Assembly (NCBI GenBank): GCA_964454025.1
Contig: CAYVRP010000011.1
Coordinates: 40,049 to 104,048, forward strand
From: JAFGBI01 sp964454025
GTDB lineage: Bacteria > Myxococcota_A > Polyangia > Polyangiales > Polyangiaceae
Length of the DNA: 64,000 bases
Direction of reading: 5' to 3'
Part shown: piece after piece, positions 41,555 through 50,034 of the stretch
Numbering within the stretch: position 1 is the first letter of the stretch
Layout: each line of letters starts with the position of its first letter
Notes under the pieces: model-generated
Database searches by the model: none
Told to the model about the DNA's origin: nothing
The model's input: the letters and a program-made list of their open reading frames with translations, nothing else
Position numbers and translations under genes: made by a program

Positions 41555-41735
41555 GGCGCCGCGATCATAACCGCGTGCGCCGAGCGGTGCCGGTCTGCCG
41601 TTCACGGCGTGGTGGTCGGAGCGCCGGCGCCGCGCCCCGCGCCAAGGGAGCGGGCGTTCCCGCCGGGGTCCGCTCGGTATCGGAGCGGCGTTGTTGAGGG
41701 TGACCCGGATCGGGTGTAGAGGATCGGAGTCCGCA

Positions 41736-41756
41736 CCCCGGGTTTCGAGCCCGGGG
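41736..41756 (+). promoter_or_regulatory. Perfect 7-bp hairpin upstream of the hybrid kinase
   Basis: CCCCGGG (41736-41742) and CCCGGGG (41750-41756) pair around TTTCGAG. It sits 40 bp before the kinase start. The stem and loop recall a tRNA T-arm, but the loop is out of register and no acceptor stem surrounds it, so it is only a hairpin. A 7-codon open frame, ATG 41777 to TGA 41800, overlaps the kinase ATG. Confidence 0.35.
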
Positions 41757-41796
41757 GCCGGACCCTTGAACTTGCGATGATCGCGCCGCTCGGTCG

Positions 41797-43827
41797 ATGA
41801 AGGCGTACTGCTCCAGCCAGGGGGTGGAGGAATCGGCGGCCTCTCGGATGCCGGCGAGCGGGGCCGTCGCGCTCAACGCGCTCGGAGGCATCGCGCTCAG
41901 TCGCCTCCTCGACGCGCTGCCCGAGGCCATGGAGGCCAGCACCCTCGAGGGCCGGGTCATCTACGCCAACGGCCCCTTCGAGGTGGTCGTCGGGCGCGCT
42001 CTCGGCGAGATCGTCGGCGCCCCTGCGCTCTGGGCGCGCGACGAGTGCGCGGCGACGGCGCGGCGCGCGGCGATCTGCGCCGGGGTCGACTGGGTGGGGA
42101 CGGTCACCGACGGTCAGGGCGGTCGCCTCGAGGTGACTCTACTGCCCCTGCGCGGTGAGGGGGGCGAGGTGGCGGGCTGCCTCTGCCTCGTGCGCGGCCA
42201 TCACGGCGCGGCGCCCGGGTTGATGCCCGAGCGCCGGCGGCCGGGCGTGTCGGGGGTGCTGCGGGCGAGCCCGGCGCTGGAACCGCCGGCGGTCGGGCGC
42301 GGCGGCGCGGATCCCCGCGTCAGCGGCTACGAGCATGCCGGCGCCCTGCTGCTCACCACCGACGGTTTGGGCAACGTCGTTCATGCCAACGCGGAGTGGG
42401 TCGCCCGTACCGGCTTCTCGCTCGCCGAGATGGTCGGGGGCCACGTGGACCGCCTGCTCAGCCTCGCGCCAGGAGCCGGCGAGCTTCGCACGCGCTGGGC
42501 CACCTCCATGCTCACCGGGGCACCCTGCCGCTGCCGGCGGCGAGACGGCACCACCTTCGACGTGCTGGTGACCACGACCCTGGCGGCTGCGCCGGGAGAC
42601 GAGGCGGAGGACGGCCAGAGCTCGCCGGGGTGCTGGGTCCACGTGGTGGCGGCGCCGGTGGTGGTGTCCGGCGCGGCCGAGCTCGTGGCCGTCGCGGACT
42701 CGGTGCAGCGCCTCGCCCTGCTCGGGCGGATGGCGGGCGGCCTGGCGCAGGACTTCAACCGCGTGCTGGCGGCGATCTCGCTGCAGGCGGAGCTCGCGCT
42801 GCAGCGCCTGGGGCCCGCCGACTCGGCGCGAGAGGCCGTGCTCCGGATCCACGAGACAGCGCAGCGGTCGGCCCGCCTGACGCGGCAGTTGCTCGCCCTC
42901 GGGCGCGGCACGGATCGCGGCGCGGAGTACATCGACCTCGACGCGACGGTGGCCGGGCTGGACGGGATCTTGCGCTCCACGGTGGGAGAGGTGGCTCTGC
43001 TCCGCCTCGATCTCGGCGGTCCGAAGGGCATGGTGCGGATCGCGCGGGCGGAGCTGGAGCAGGTCCTCGTCAACCTGGTGGCCAACGCCCGGGACGCGGT
43101 CGCGCCAGGGGGTGAGGTGGTGGTGCGGACTCGCGGCGAGGTGCTCGACGCGGAGGCGGCGAGCGCCCTGGGCCTCGCCGCGGGTGCCTACGCCGTGATC
43201 GAGGTCGTCGACGCCGGGGTTGGCATGTCGCACGCCGTCGCCTCGCGGGCCTTCGAGCCGTTCTTCACCACCCGCGGCGGCGAAGAGCGCGGCGGCCTGG
43301 GGCTCTCGATCATCCAGGGCATCGTGCAGCACGCCGGCGGGGCGGTGTCGTTCCACACCGCCGAGTCCCGCGGCACGACCTTCGAGGTGCGGCTTCGCCT
43401 CCACCCGGGCCGGCCCTCCTCTCGTCCCCCGTCCCCGACGCGCCGGAGCATCCGCGTGCTCGTCGTGGACGACGAGGCCCCGGTTCGACGGGCCGTCACC
43501 CGGCTGGTGACCGGCGCGGGCTTCGACGCGATCGCGGCCAGCGACGCGCCGGAGGCGCTGGAGGTGCTGGCCCGGAATCGGATCGACCTTCTGCTCACGG
43601 ACGTGGTGATGCCCGGTTCCTCGGGGGTCGCGCTGGCCGAGCAAGCGCCCGCGCTCTATCCGCAGCTGGCGGTCGTCTTCATGTCGGGTTACGCGCACGA
43701 CGTGATCTCCGAGCGCGGCCTCGATCCCGCCACCATGCTGTACCTGCAGAAGCCGTTCACCCGGCTCGAGCTCATCCGCAAGGTCGAGCGAGCGCTGGGC
43801 ATCTCGGCCGTCGAGGCCGAGGCCTGA
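41797..43827 (+). CDS. Hybrid sensor kinase-like protein lacking the H-box histidine
   Basis: A 676-residue protein. Two PAS-like domains lie at about residues 30-130 and 180-285, the second with GNVVHANAEWVARTGFS. A HisKA region follows at about 300-370. The ATP-binding domain has VNLVANARDAV (N box), VDAGVGM (G1), FEPFFTT (F) and RGGLGLSIIQGIV (G2). A C-terminal receiver has LVVDDEAP, LLLTDVVMPG and LQKPFT. The H box reads GGLAQDFNRVLAAI, where GG-AHDFNNLL is expected, so the phospho-acceptor position is Gln318 (codon CAG). The kinase fold is otherwise intact. It may be a pseudokinase that signals by ATP binding or through its receiver. The protein is probably cytoplasmic. Confidence 0.85.
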   Translation: MKAYCSSQGVEESAASRMPASGAVALNALGGIALSRLLDALPEAMEASTLEGRVIYANGPFEVVVGRALGEIVGAPALWARDECAATARRAAICAGVDWVGTVTDGQGGRLEVTLLPLRGEGGEVAGCLCLVRGHHGAAPGLMPERRRPGVSGVLRASPALEPPAVGRGGADPRVSGYEHAGALLLTTDGLGNVVHANAEWVARTGFSLAEMVGGHVDRLLSLAPGAGELRTRWATSMLTGAPCRCRRRDGTTFDVLVTTTLAAAPGDEAEDGQSSPGCWVHVVAAPVVVSGAAELVAVADSVQRLALLGRMAGGLAQDFNRVLAAISLQAELALQRLGPADSAREAVLRIHETAQRSARLTRQLLALGRGTDRGAEYIDLDATVAGLDGILRSTVGEVALLRLDLGGPKGMVRIARAELEQVLVNLVANARDAVAPGGEVVVRTRGEVLDAEAASALGLAAGAYAVIEVVDAGVGMSHAVASRAFEPFFTTRGGEERGGLGLSIIQGIVQHAGGAVSFHTAESRGTTFEVRLRLHPGRPSSRPPSPTRRSIRVLVVDDEAPVRRAVTRLVTGAGFDAIAASDAPEALEVLARNRIDLLLTDVVMPGSSGVALAEQAPALYPQLAVVFMSGYAHDVISERGLDPATMLYLQKPFTRLELIRKVERALGISAVEAEA

Positions 43828-43930
43828 GGGGCGAGCGGGCGGGTCGCGACGCCTTCCGGTTCGCCACGTCTTCGAGTACCCTGCGGCGCGGCGCGCCGGC
43901 GATCGCGCCCCCATCCCTCAGGAGCCCCCA

Positions 43931-44686
43931 ATGTACAAACTCGTGCTGCTTCGACACGGCGAGAGCCAGTGGAACCAGGAGAACCGCTTCACCGGTTGGG
44001 TGGACGTCCCGCTCAGCGCGAAGGGGATCGCCGAGGCCGTCCGAGCGGGCCAGGTCCTCAAGGAGGAGGGCTACACCTTCGACGTCGCCTTCACCTCCGT
44101 CCTCAAGCGGGCCATCAAGACGCTCTGGATCGTGCTGGAGGAGATGGATCTCATGTGGATCCCGGTCCACCGGAGCTGGCGCATCAACGAGCGCATGTAC
44201 GGCGGGCTCACCGGGCTCGACAAGGCGGAGACGGCCGCGAAGCACGGGGCCGATCAGGTCAAGATCTGGCGCCGGAGCTACGACATCCCGCCGCCTCCAA
44301 TCGACCCCGCGAGCGAGTACAACCCGGCCCGGGACCGCCGCTACGCGGACCTCGCGCCCGGTGAGATCCCCGTCACCGAGTGTCTGAAGGACACCGTCGC
44401 CCGCTTCTTGCCCTGCTGGGAGGGTTCGATCGCGCCGGTGATCCGCGCCGGCAAGCGCGTCCTGATCGCGGCCCACGGCAACAGCTTGCGCGCCCTCGTG
44501 AAGCACCTCGACCAGGTGTTCGAGGCCGACATCGTGGAGCTGAACATCCCGACCGGCGTGCCGCTCGTGTACGAGCTCGACGCCGACCTCAGGCCGATCA
44601 AGCCTTCCTACTACCTCGGCGATCCCGAGGAGATCGCTCGGGCGGCCGCCGCGGTGGCCGCGCAGGGCCCCGCCCAGCGCGGCTGA
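43931..44686 (+). CDS. gpmA: GpmA, 2,3-bisphosphoglycerate-dependent phosphoglycerate mutase
   Basis: A 251-residue glycolytic enzyme that interconverts 3- and 2-phosphoglycerate. LLRHGESQWNQENRFTGWVD holds the phosphorylated His9 and the substrate loop, INERMYGGLTGLDKAE the lid region, and LIAAHGNSLRALVKHLD the second catalytic histidine. The C-terminal GVPLVYELDADLRP is also conserved. The length matches GpmA. The gene stands alone after the hybrid kinase. Confidence 0.96.
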   Translation: MYKLVLLRHGESQWNQENRFTGWVDVPLSAKGIAEAVRAGQVLKEEGYTFDVAFTSVLKRAIKTLWIVLEEMDLMWIPVHRSWRINERMYGGLTGLDKAETAAKHGADQVKIWRRSYDIPPPPIDPASEYNPARDRRYADLAPGEIPVTECLKDTVARFLPCWEGSIAPVIRAGKRVLIAAHGNSLRALVKHLDQVFEADIVELNIPTGVPLVYELDADLRPIKPSYYLGDPEEIARAAAAVAAQGPAQRG

Positions 44687-44688
44687 TC

Positions 44689-44709
44689 ACCGCCCCCGCT
44701 GGCGGCGGT
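44689..44709 (+). terminator. Weak hairpin after gpmA
   Basis: ACCGCC (44689-44694) and GGCGGT (44704-44709) pair around a 9-base loop three bases after the gpmA stop. No T-run follows. Confidence 0.3.
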
Positions 44710-44753
44710 CTGCTCCGCGTCCCGGAAGGCGTGGGGCGGGCCGCCGCGTCCGT

Positions 44754-45374
44754 TCAGCGGCCCTGCGCGGCCCGGAAGCGCTTCTCGGAGAAGTCGCGCA
44801 GGCGGCGCACGGCACCGTCCGAGGCGTCGGCGGTTTCCCGTGTCACCAGCGCCGCCGGAACCGGGAGCTTGGGCTCGATCAACATCTCGAGGTTGAGCTG
44901 CGTGCTCTGCTCGTCGATCTTCTTGAGGCGGAAGGTCGCCTCGAACCGGCTCACGTTGCCGTCGATCATGCGGCCGACCACCACGACCTCGTCCCCGACC
45001 ACGCGGGGCGGATCGAAGCGCAGCGTGCCGTTGACCCGCGAGCGGCCGTTGAGGATCGGGACCCTCAGCGCGACGTCGGTCTGATCGCCGTTCTTCCCGA
45101 CGATCTCGGCCCGCTCGAAGCGGCGGATCATCGCGCGGTAGTTGCCGTAGTCGGTGACGGTGGCGACGGCGGTGGCGAGGGGAGCCTTGACGAACACCCG
45201 GGCCGCGCCCGCCTTGAGCCTCCCGTTGCTGACGTCGACCGAGTACTGCTCCGCCAGGGGGTGGATGCTCCGGAGCCGCTCGACCAGCGCGTCGTTCCCC
45301 GAGCCAGCGCTGGCCACCGCGCCGCCGAGCAGAATCGCCATCATTACCGCCAGACAGGAGCCCTTCGCAGTCAC
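44754..45374 (-). CDS. Exported SRPBCC/START-like protein
   Basis: A 206-residue protein with an N-terminal signal peptide (MTAKGSCLAVMMAILLGG). The mature domain has ARVFVKAPLATAVATVTDYG, LRVPILNGRSRVNGTLRF, VVVVGRMIDGNVSRFEATF and a long C-terminal helix, as in SRPBCC lipid-binding (coenzyme Q-binding COQ10/START-type) proteins. The GTG at 45374 is preferred over the GTG at 45392 because GAGGAA lies seven bases upstream and the signal peptide begins there. The ligand is unknown; a periplasmic lipid-carrier role is possible. Confidence 0.75.
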   Translation of the reverse strand: MTAKGSCLAVMMAILLGGAVASAGSGNDALVERLRSIHPLAEQYSVDVSNGRLKAGAARVFVKAPLATAVATVTDYGNYRAMIRRFERAEIVGKNGDQTDVALRVPILNGRSRVNGTLRFDPPRVVGDEVVVVGRMIDGNVSRFEATFRLKKIDEQSTQLNLEMLIEPKLPVPAALVTRETADASDGAVRRLRDFSEKRFRAAQGR

Positions 45375-45838
45375 GTTCGATTCCTCGATCACTTAGGAGC
45401 TAATTACGCCGCCGGTCCTGGCAACCCCCTCGGAGCGAGCGTCGCCGCATCGGGTGGGGAAGGGTGGCAGGGCAGCCGAGCCGTGCCGGCTGCAGGCGGC
45501 TCTTGCATCCGGTGGCTCTTGCATCCGGTGGCTCTTGCATCCGGTGTGCCGCCCACGGCTCCCGCGGCGGGTTCGCGCCCGCCACCCAAGGAACCGCCAT
45601 ATCCACCGCTGGATCGGCGCGACCTCCGGGCGGGCCAGCTCGAGGCGACGCCGGGCAGGGCGGACGGCGCTGTCGCGTGTTGCGCCACCGGGCCACCCGG
45701 GGCGTGAACGCTGTTCCACCACCGCGGTCGCGTTGACCCGCGGCCGGGCCGTTGCCAAGCTCTCCGGCCCAGATCGGGGCGGTGGGCGATCTCGCCGCCG
45801 GGCCAGGGAGGCAGGTGCAGGCCTCCCGCGCGCGAAGG
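45375..45838. other. Intergenic stretch with tandem repeat
   Basis: 464 bp between the divergent SRPBCC gene and the next glycosyltransferase. It contains the 16-bp tandem repeat listed separately. GTG and ATG codons here give no frame with coding signs. Promoters for both genes are expected here but cannot be placed. Confidence 0.45.
45498..45545. repeat. Three perfect 16-bp tandem repeats
   Basis: The unit GGCTCTTGCATCCGGT occurs at 45498-45513, 45514-45529 and 45530-45545 without a single mismatch. The unit is not a multiple of three and lies in non-coding DNA, so it could be a binding array or a slippage product. Confidence 0.85.
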
Positions 45839-47257
45839 ATGCGTCGCTTCCTCTACATTTCGCCCTACTTCCCCCCGGACGGTCGGGTGGGGGCGCTCCG
45901 GCCGCTCAAGTTCGTGCGCCACCTCGGCGCTCACGGCTGGGAGCCGGTGGTGCTCGCCGATTTCCACCCGGGAGCGGCGGGCGCTCCGGAGCTCGCCGCG
46001 GCGGTACCGGCCGGGGTCGCGGTCCATTTCGACTACGGCTGGTGGGCGGCTGCGGCGGCCAGGGCGTGGTGGGGCGCTGCTCGGGGCTCGGGCCCGGCTG
46101 CCTGCCCGCCCGCGCCACTCGCGGCCCCGAGCGGCGCCATCCGGCGTTTCGGGGCCGCGGTGGGCCGGTGGCTCGAGCGCCTCGTGCAGAACCCGGAGCT
46201 CGTCCCCCTCGGCGAGCACTTGATCGACCTACCTCACGCTCACGAGGCGGCTCGGCGCGTCTTCGCGCGGTCCCGCTGCGAGGCGATCGTCGTCAACGCG
46301 GACCCCTTCGCTGCGCTGCTGGTCGGGCGGTCACTGGCGCGCGAAACCGGTGCGCCGCTCGTCGCCGACCTGCGCGACCCCTGGGCGCCCTGCGAGCTCC
46401 GCCGGCCGCTGCGCCCGGCCCCGCAGCGCGCGGTCGTGGACGCGCTCGAGCGCAGCGTCGTGGAGGCCTCGTCCGACGTGGTGCTCAACACGGAGGAAGC
46501 GCGCGACGCCTATCGCGCGCACTACGCCGACCTCGAGCCGGCGCGCTTCGTGACCATCCGCAACCACGCGGATCGCGCCCTGATCGGGGCCACGTCGGCG
46601 GCGGACCGGGCCGGTTCTTCCCCCTTCGAGCTGCTCTACCTGGGGCAGCTCCGCCGCTTCGTCGAGGGCGACACCCTGACGGCCGCGCTCGGCGAGCTGG
46701 GCCGGCGCGGCATCGGCCCGACGCGGCTGCGGCTGCACGTCGTCGGCGCCGTCGGCGCGGCGGTGCTCGAGCGCGTCCGCGCCCTCGGGGTGGGGGACCA
46801 GCTCCAGGTTTCGGACGCCGTCCCGCTCGGTCAGATCGGGGCGGTCATGGCCGCCGCCGATCTGCTGGTGGCCGAGAGCCACGCCGGCCGCCAGCGGATC
46901 CCGGCCAAGATCTACGAGTACCTGGCGTCGCCTCGCCCGCTGCTCGTCGTCACGGACAACCCGGAGCTCCGGTCGCTCCTCGAACGCGCCGGCGGCGCCC
47001 GCTGGTGCGCCCGAGGCGATGCGGCCGGCGTCGCGGACCGGATCGAGGAGGCGCTCGCCGGGGCTCGCCGACCGGACGTCGTGCGGCGCGACCTCGGCCT
47101 GGACAGCGCGACCGCGTCGCGCCGACTCGCCGAGCTGCTCGATCGCGCCGTCGCCGGCCGCGCCGCCTCCAGCATCGAGCCGGTTGCCGAGGGTCACGGC
47201 CGCGCCGGAGACTCCCCGTGCTGGGCGAGGACGTGCCCGCGGCGCGGCCTCCGGTGA
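45839..47257 (+). CDS. GT4-like glycosyltransferase
   Basis: A 472-residue cytoplasmic GT-B enzyme. It begins MRRFLYISPYFPPDGRVGAL, followed by KFVRHLGAHGWEPVVLA, and the second Rossmann domain holds FELLYLGQLRRFVEGDTLTA, then QRIPAKIYEYLASPRPLLVV, the family E-x7-E-like donor region. It probably transfers a sugar in polysaccharide or glycolipid assembly. The ATG at 45839 is chosen; the upstream frame is open but lies in the repeat region. It is the first gene of a glycosyltransferase group that runs to 51540. Confidence 0.8.
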   Translation: MRRFLYISPYFPPDGRVGALRPLKFVRHLGAHGWEPVVLADFHPGAAGAPELAAAVPAGVAVHFDYGWWAAAAARAWWGAARGSGPAACPPAPLAAPSGAIRRFGAAVGRWLERLVQNPELVPLGEHLIDLPHAHEAARRVFARSRCEAIVVNADPFAALLVGRSLARETGAPLVADLRDPWAPCELRRPLRPAPQRAVVDALERSVVEASSDVVLNTEEARDAYRAHYADLEPARFVTIRNHADRALIGATSAADRAGSSPFELLYLGQLRRFVEGDTLTAALGELGRRGIGPTRLRLHVVGAVGAAVLERVRALGVGDQLQVSDAVPLGQIGAVMAAADLLVAESHAGRQRIPAKIYEYLASPRPLLVVTDNPELRSLLERAGGARWCARGDAAGVADRIEEALAGARRPDVVRRDLGLDSATASRRLAELLDRAVAGRAASSIEPVAEGHGRAGDSPCWARTCPRRGLR

Positions 47258-47395
47258 GGCTCGCCGCCGTCGCCGCGCTCCGGGGTGCCCTGGCGCTGCC
47301 GGCTGACGGACGGCGGTTCCCGAGCACCCCTCGATCCAGCGGCCGCGTGGGCGCGCGGAGCGACAGTCTCCGGCGGGGCGCGCGCGAGCGGTGTC

Positions 47396-48550
47396 CTAGC
47401 GACCGGCGACCCGCGCGTAGAGGGCGAGCTGCGCGCGGCAGCACGGCTCGAGCGCGAACGCCGCGCGCACGTGCGCGAGCCCCGCGGCGCTGAGCTCGGC
47501 GAGCTCCGCGGGCGTCGCCTCGGCCAGCTCGCGGAGTCGCTGCTCGAGCGCGCCGGGGTCCCCCTCCGGCGCCAGCAGGCGCTGGCCGCGCGGCGAGATC
47601 ACCTCGGGGATGCCCGCGTGCCGCGTCGCGACGCAAGGCAGGCCCATCGCCTGCGCCTCCAGCAGCACCGTGGGGGTGCCCTCGCGGTCGCCGCGGGGCG
47701 AGGTCTTGCTGGCGAGGACGAAGGCGTCAGCGGGCTCGAGCGCCGCCACCAGCTGTTGCCGGCTGGGGCCGCAGGCCCCCGCGAAGTCGACCGAGTCCCC
47801 GAGTCGGAGCTCGGTGGCGAGGCGGCGCAGCGAGCCTGCCAGCTCGCCGTCCCCCACGATGGTGAGGCGCGCCTCCGGGTAGCTCCGGCGGAGCCCGGCG
47901 AAGGCGCGCAGGGCGTCGTCGTGACCCTTCTTGGCCGTGAGCCTCCCGACGCTCACCAGGCGGCGGACTGGACCGCGACGGACGCGATAGGGGTAGTCTT
48001 CGAGCCGCCGGCCGACGTGGACGATCTCGATCCGCTCCGGCGCGATGCCGAGGTCACGCGCCGCGTCGCGCATCTCGGCGGAGAGCACGGCGAACGCGGC
48101 GGCCCCGCGGACGAGCTCACGGTAGCGGCTCTTCCAGGGCTCCCGGCGCGGCAACGAGCTGACGTCGTAGCCGTAGAAGCCGACGACCAGCGGAACGCCC
48201 GTGGCGCGGGCCACAGGGAGCGCGGTGAAGGCGTCGTTGCCGAAATGGGCGTGCACGACGGCCGGGCGGCGGTCGCGGATCACGGACTCCAGCGCCCGGC
48301 GCGTCGCCGCCCGCTCGGTTTCCTCCCGCCTCGCACCCGCGAGGCCGGCGACGACCCCACGGACCCACTCGACCGCCGTCGGCCGCAGCGCCAAAAGATC
48401 CACGGCGTCGAGCGGCCGCGTGTCGGCGTGCAGGCGCTCCACCGTGGCGACTCGCGCGTCGGCCCCGAGCCGCCGCTGCTCGACGACGTGGTCGTGGATG
48501 AACGTCTCGGAGAGCTGCGAGAACCTCCGACGGTAGTGCAGGATCCTCAT
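47396..48550 (-). CDS. GT4 glycosyltransferase
   Basis: A 384-residue GT-B glycosyltransferase. The start MRILHYRRRFSQLSETFIHD is typical of family 4 enzymes in capsule and exopolysaccharide clusters. VVHAHFGNDAF follows, and the C-terminal domain has RLVSVGRLTAKKGHDDALRA, then DAFVLASKTSPRGDREGTPT with VLLEAQAMGLPCVATRHAG (E-x7-E region). It is divergent from the next glycosyltransferase, 91 bp away, so the two may share a regulatory region. Confidence 0.87.
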   Translation of the reverse strand: MRILHYRRRFSQLSETFIHDHVVEQRRLGADARVATVERLHADTRPLDAVDLLALRPTAVEWVRGVVAGLAGARREETERAATRRALESVIRDRRPAVVHAHFGNDAFTALPVARATGVPLVVGFYGYDVSSLPRREPWKSRYRELVRGAAAFAVLSAEMRDAARDLGIAPERIEIVHVGRRLEDYPYRVRRGPVRRLVSVGRLTAKKGHDDALRAFAGLRRSYPEARLTIVGDGELAGSLRRLATELRLGDSVDFAGACGPSRQQLVAALEPADAFVLASKTSPRGDREGTPTVLLEAQAMGLPCVATRHAGIPEVISPRGQRLLAPEGDPGALEQRLRELAEATPAELAELSAAGLAHVRAAFALEPCCRAQLALYARVAGR

Positions 48551-48641
48551 CGCCGCGCGCTCGCCGCCCGGGGCGCGCCGCGCGTCCCCGCCAGGCTTTC
48601 CAGCCACCGCGAGCCGGCATAGCATCGCCGCGGCGAGCTCC

Positions 48642-49610
48642 ATGTCAACCAGCGCGGGTGACCTCCGACCGAACGTGTCCGTGGTGATCCCGTGCTTCAA
48701 CGGCGAGCGTCATCTCTCCGCCGCGCTCGCCTCGGCGCTGGCGCAGACCCGGCCGGCCGCCGAGATCCTGGTGATCGACGACGGCTCGACGGACGGCTCG
48801 GCCGCGGTCGCGGCCGCGTTCGGACCCTCGGTGCGGGTCGTCCGACAGCAGAACCAGGGGGAGTCGGTCGCCCGCAACCGCGGCTTCGATCTCGCGCGGG
48901 GAGACTGGATCGCGTTTCTCGACGCCGACGACGTCTGGCACCCGGACAAGCTCGCCGCGGCGGTGGCCCTCACCGGCCCCGGCGTGGTGTGCGTGCACCC
49001 GGCCTACTACAAGTTCGGCGCCGCCTCCGGGGTCGTGGACCGCTCCTCGCTTCCCCCCGCGGTGCGCTACCGGCCAGCGTACCTCGCGCTCCACAACTTC
49101 TTGCTCCCCTCGACCGCCCTGGTGCGACGCGACGTGCGCGCGCGCTTCCCCACCGACACCTGTCACGGCGAGGACCTCATCTTCTTCCTCGAGCTGCTCC
49201 GCGAAGGGGAGTTCCGTGCCGTGCCTGCGCCGCTCACCGGTCATCGCTGCCACCGCGGCGCGCAGTCGGCGTCCACGCTGAGCGACCTGCGCTGGCGCCA
49301 GTCCATCGACCGCTGGCTCTCGCGGGGACAGCACGGCCTCCCGCCGCGCGACGCGCGGGCCATCCGCGTGGGCTGGGACCGTCGCGCCGCCCGGGCCGCG
49401 CTGGCGGCGGTCTGGGCAGGTCGCGCCGAGGACTTCCGCGCGATCGCCGAGGCGTTCGCGCCCCCGGGCTCCCTCCTGGTCGCGTCGCTCGGCGCGCTCC
49501 TCGAGGATCTGGGGCAGCTCCCGGCGCGCACGCGCGCGGCCCGCCGCCGGGCGGCGCGGGAGCGGGCGCTGAGCTCCGCAGTGGAGCCGGGCGCCGAGCC
49601 CCCGAAGTAG
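48642..49610 (+). CDS. GT2 glycosyltransferase
   Basis: A 322-residue GT-A enzyme. VSVVIPCFNGERHLSAALAS is the entry strand, ILVIDDGSTDGS the nucleotide site, and WIAFLDADDVWHPDKLAAA the DxD metal-binding site. The C-terminal part is helical and basic and lacks membrane segments. It probably builds part of the same surface glycan as its neighbours. Confidence 0.9.
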   Translation: MSTSAGDLRPNVSVVIPCFNGERHLSAALASALAQTRPAAEILVIDDGSTDGSAAVAAAFGPSVRVVRQQNQGESVARNRGFDLARGDWIAFLDADDVWHPDKLAAAVALTGPGVVCVHPAYYKFGAASGVVDRSSLPPAVRYRPAYLALHNFLLPSTALVRRDVRARFPTDTCHGEDLIFFLELLREGEFRAVPAPLTGHRCHRGAQSASTLSDLRWRQSIDRWLSRGQHGLPPRDARAIRVGWDRRAARAALAAVWAGRAEDFRAIAEAFAPPGSLLVASLGALLEDLGQLPARTRAARRRAARERALSSAVEPGAEPPK

Positions 49611-50034
49611 CGCGGTCGAGCCGCCGCGCGCAGGGAGGTGGCCGCGAGGCCAGCAGCGGGACCCGAGCCTTGCGGCCCCGCAGCGAAGCGAGCCCGATCG
49701 ACGCCCCCGGCACCGTGGCGCTGTCGTCACAGGGGGCGGCGCCACCGTATTGAAATTGCCACACCGCATTCCATCCTGGCGCAAACGGCGATGTGGAACG
49801 GCCAAGTGGCCGGTCCTCGCTCCCGCAGGAGCTCCGACCCTGGCCTCGGATCCAGCGGCTGAACCGCCCGGGTGGTCGCGGGCACGCAGTTCCAACGGCC
49901 TTCGGACTGGCGAAGGCCGATTGATGGGCCGAAGACCGAAGGTTGGTATGAATGGTGCTCCGGTGTCGCCTGCTCATCTCCCGGTCAACCTGCAGCACGG
50001 ATGACCGGCCGAGCGGCGATCACAGCCCTGGATT
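49611..50034. promoter_or_regulatory. Long leader region before a GT4 gene
   Basis: 424 bp with a less GC-rich segment near 49745-49775 (TTGAAATTGCC), where a promoter is likely. Two inverted repeats follow: the perfect 9-bp stem at 49896-49919 and CCGGTCA (49981-49987) with TGACCGG (50002-50008). No open frame here has coding signs. Confidence 0.4.
49896..49919 (+). promoter_or_regulatory. Perfect 9-bp inverted repeat in GT4 leader
   Basis: CGGCCTTCG (49896-49904) and CGAAGGCCG (49911-49919) are exact reverse complements around GACTGG. It lies about 115 bp upstream of the GT4 start and could be an operator or an RNA stem in the leader. Confidence 0.45.

Noticed and set aside
41731..41766. 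tRNA-like T-arm
   Set aside because: The TTTCGAG loop is shifted by one base from TTCRANY, and no acceptor stem, D arm or anticodon arm surrounds it; treated as a hairpin.
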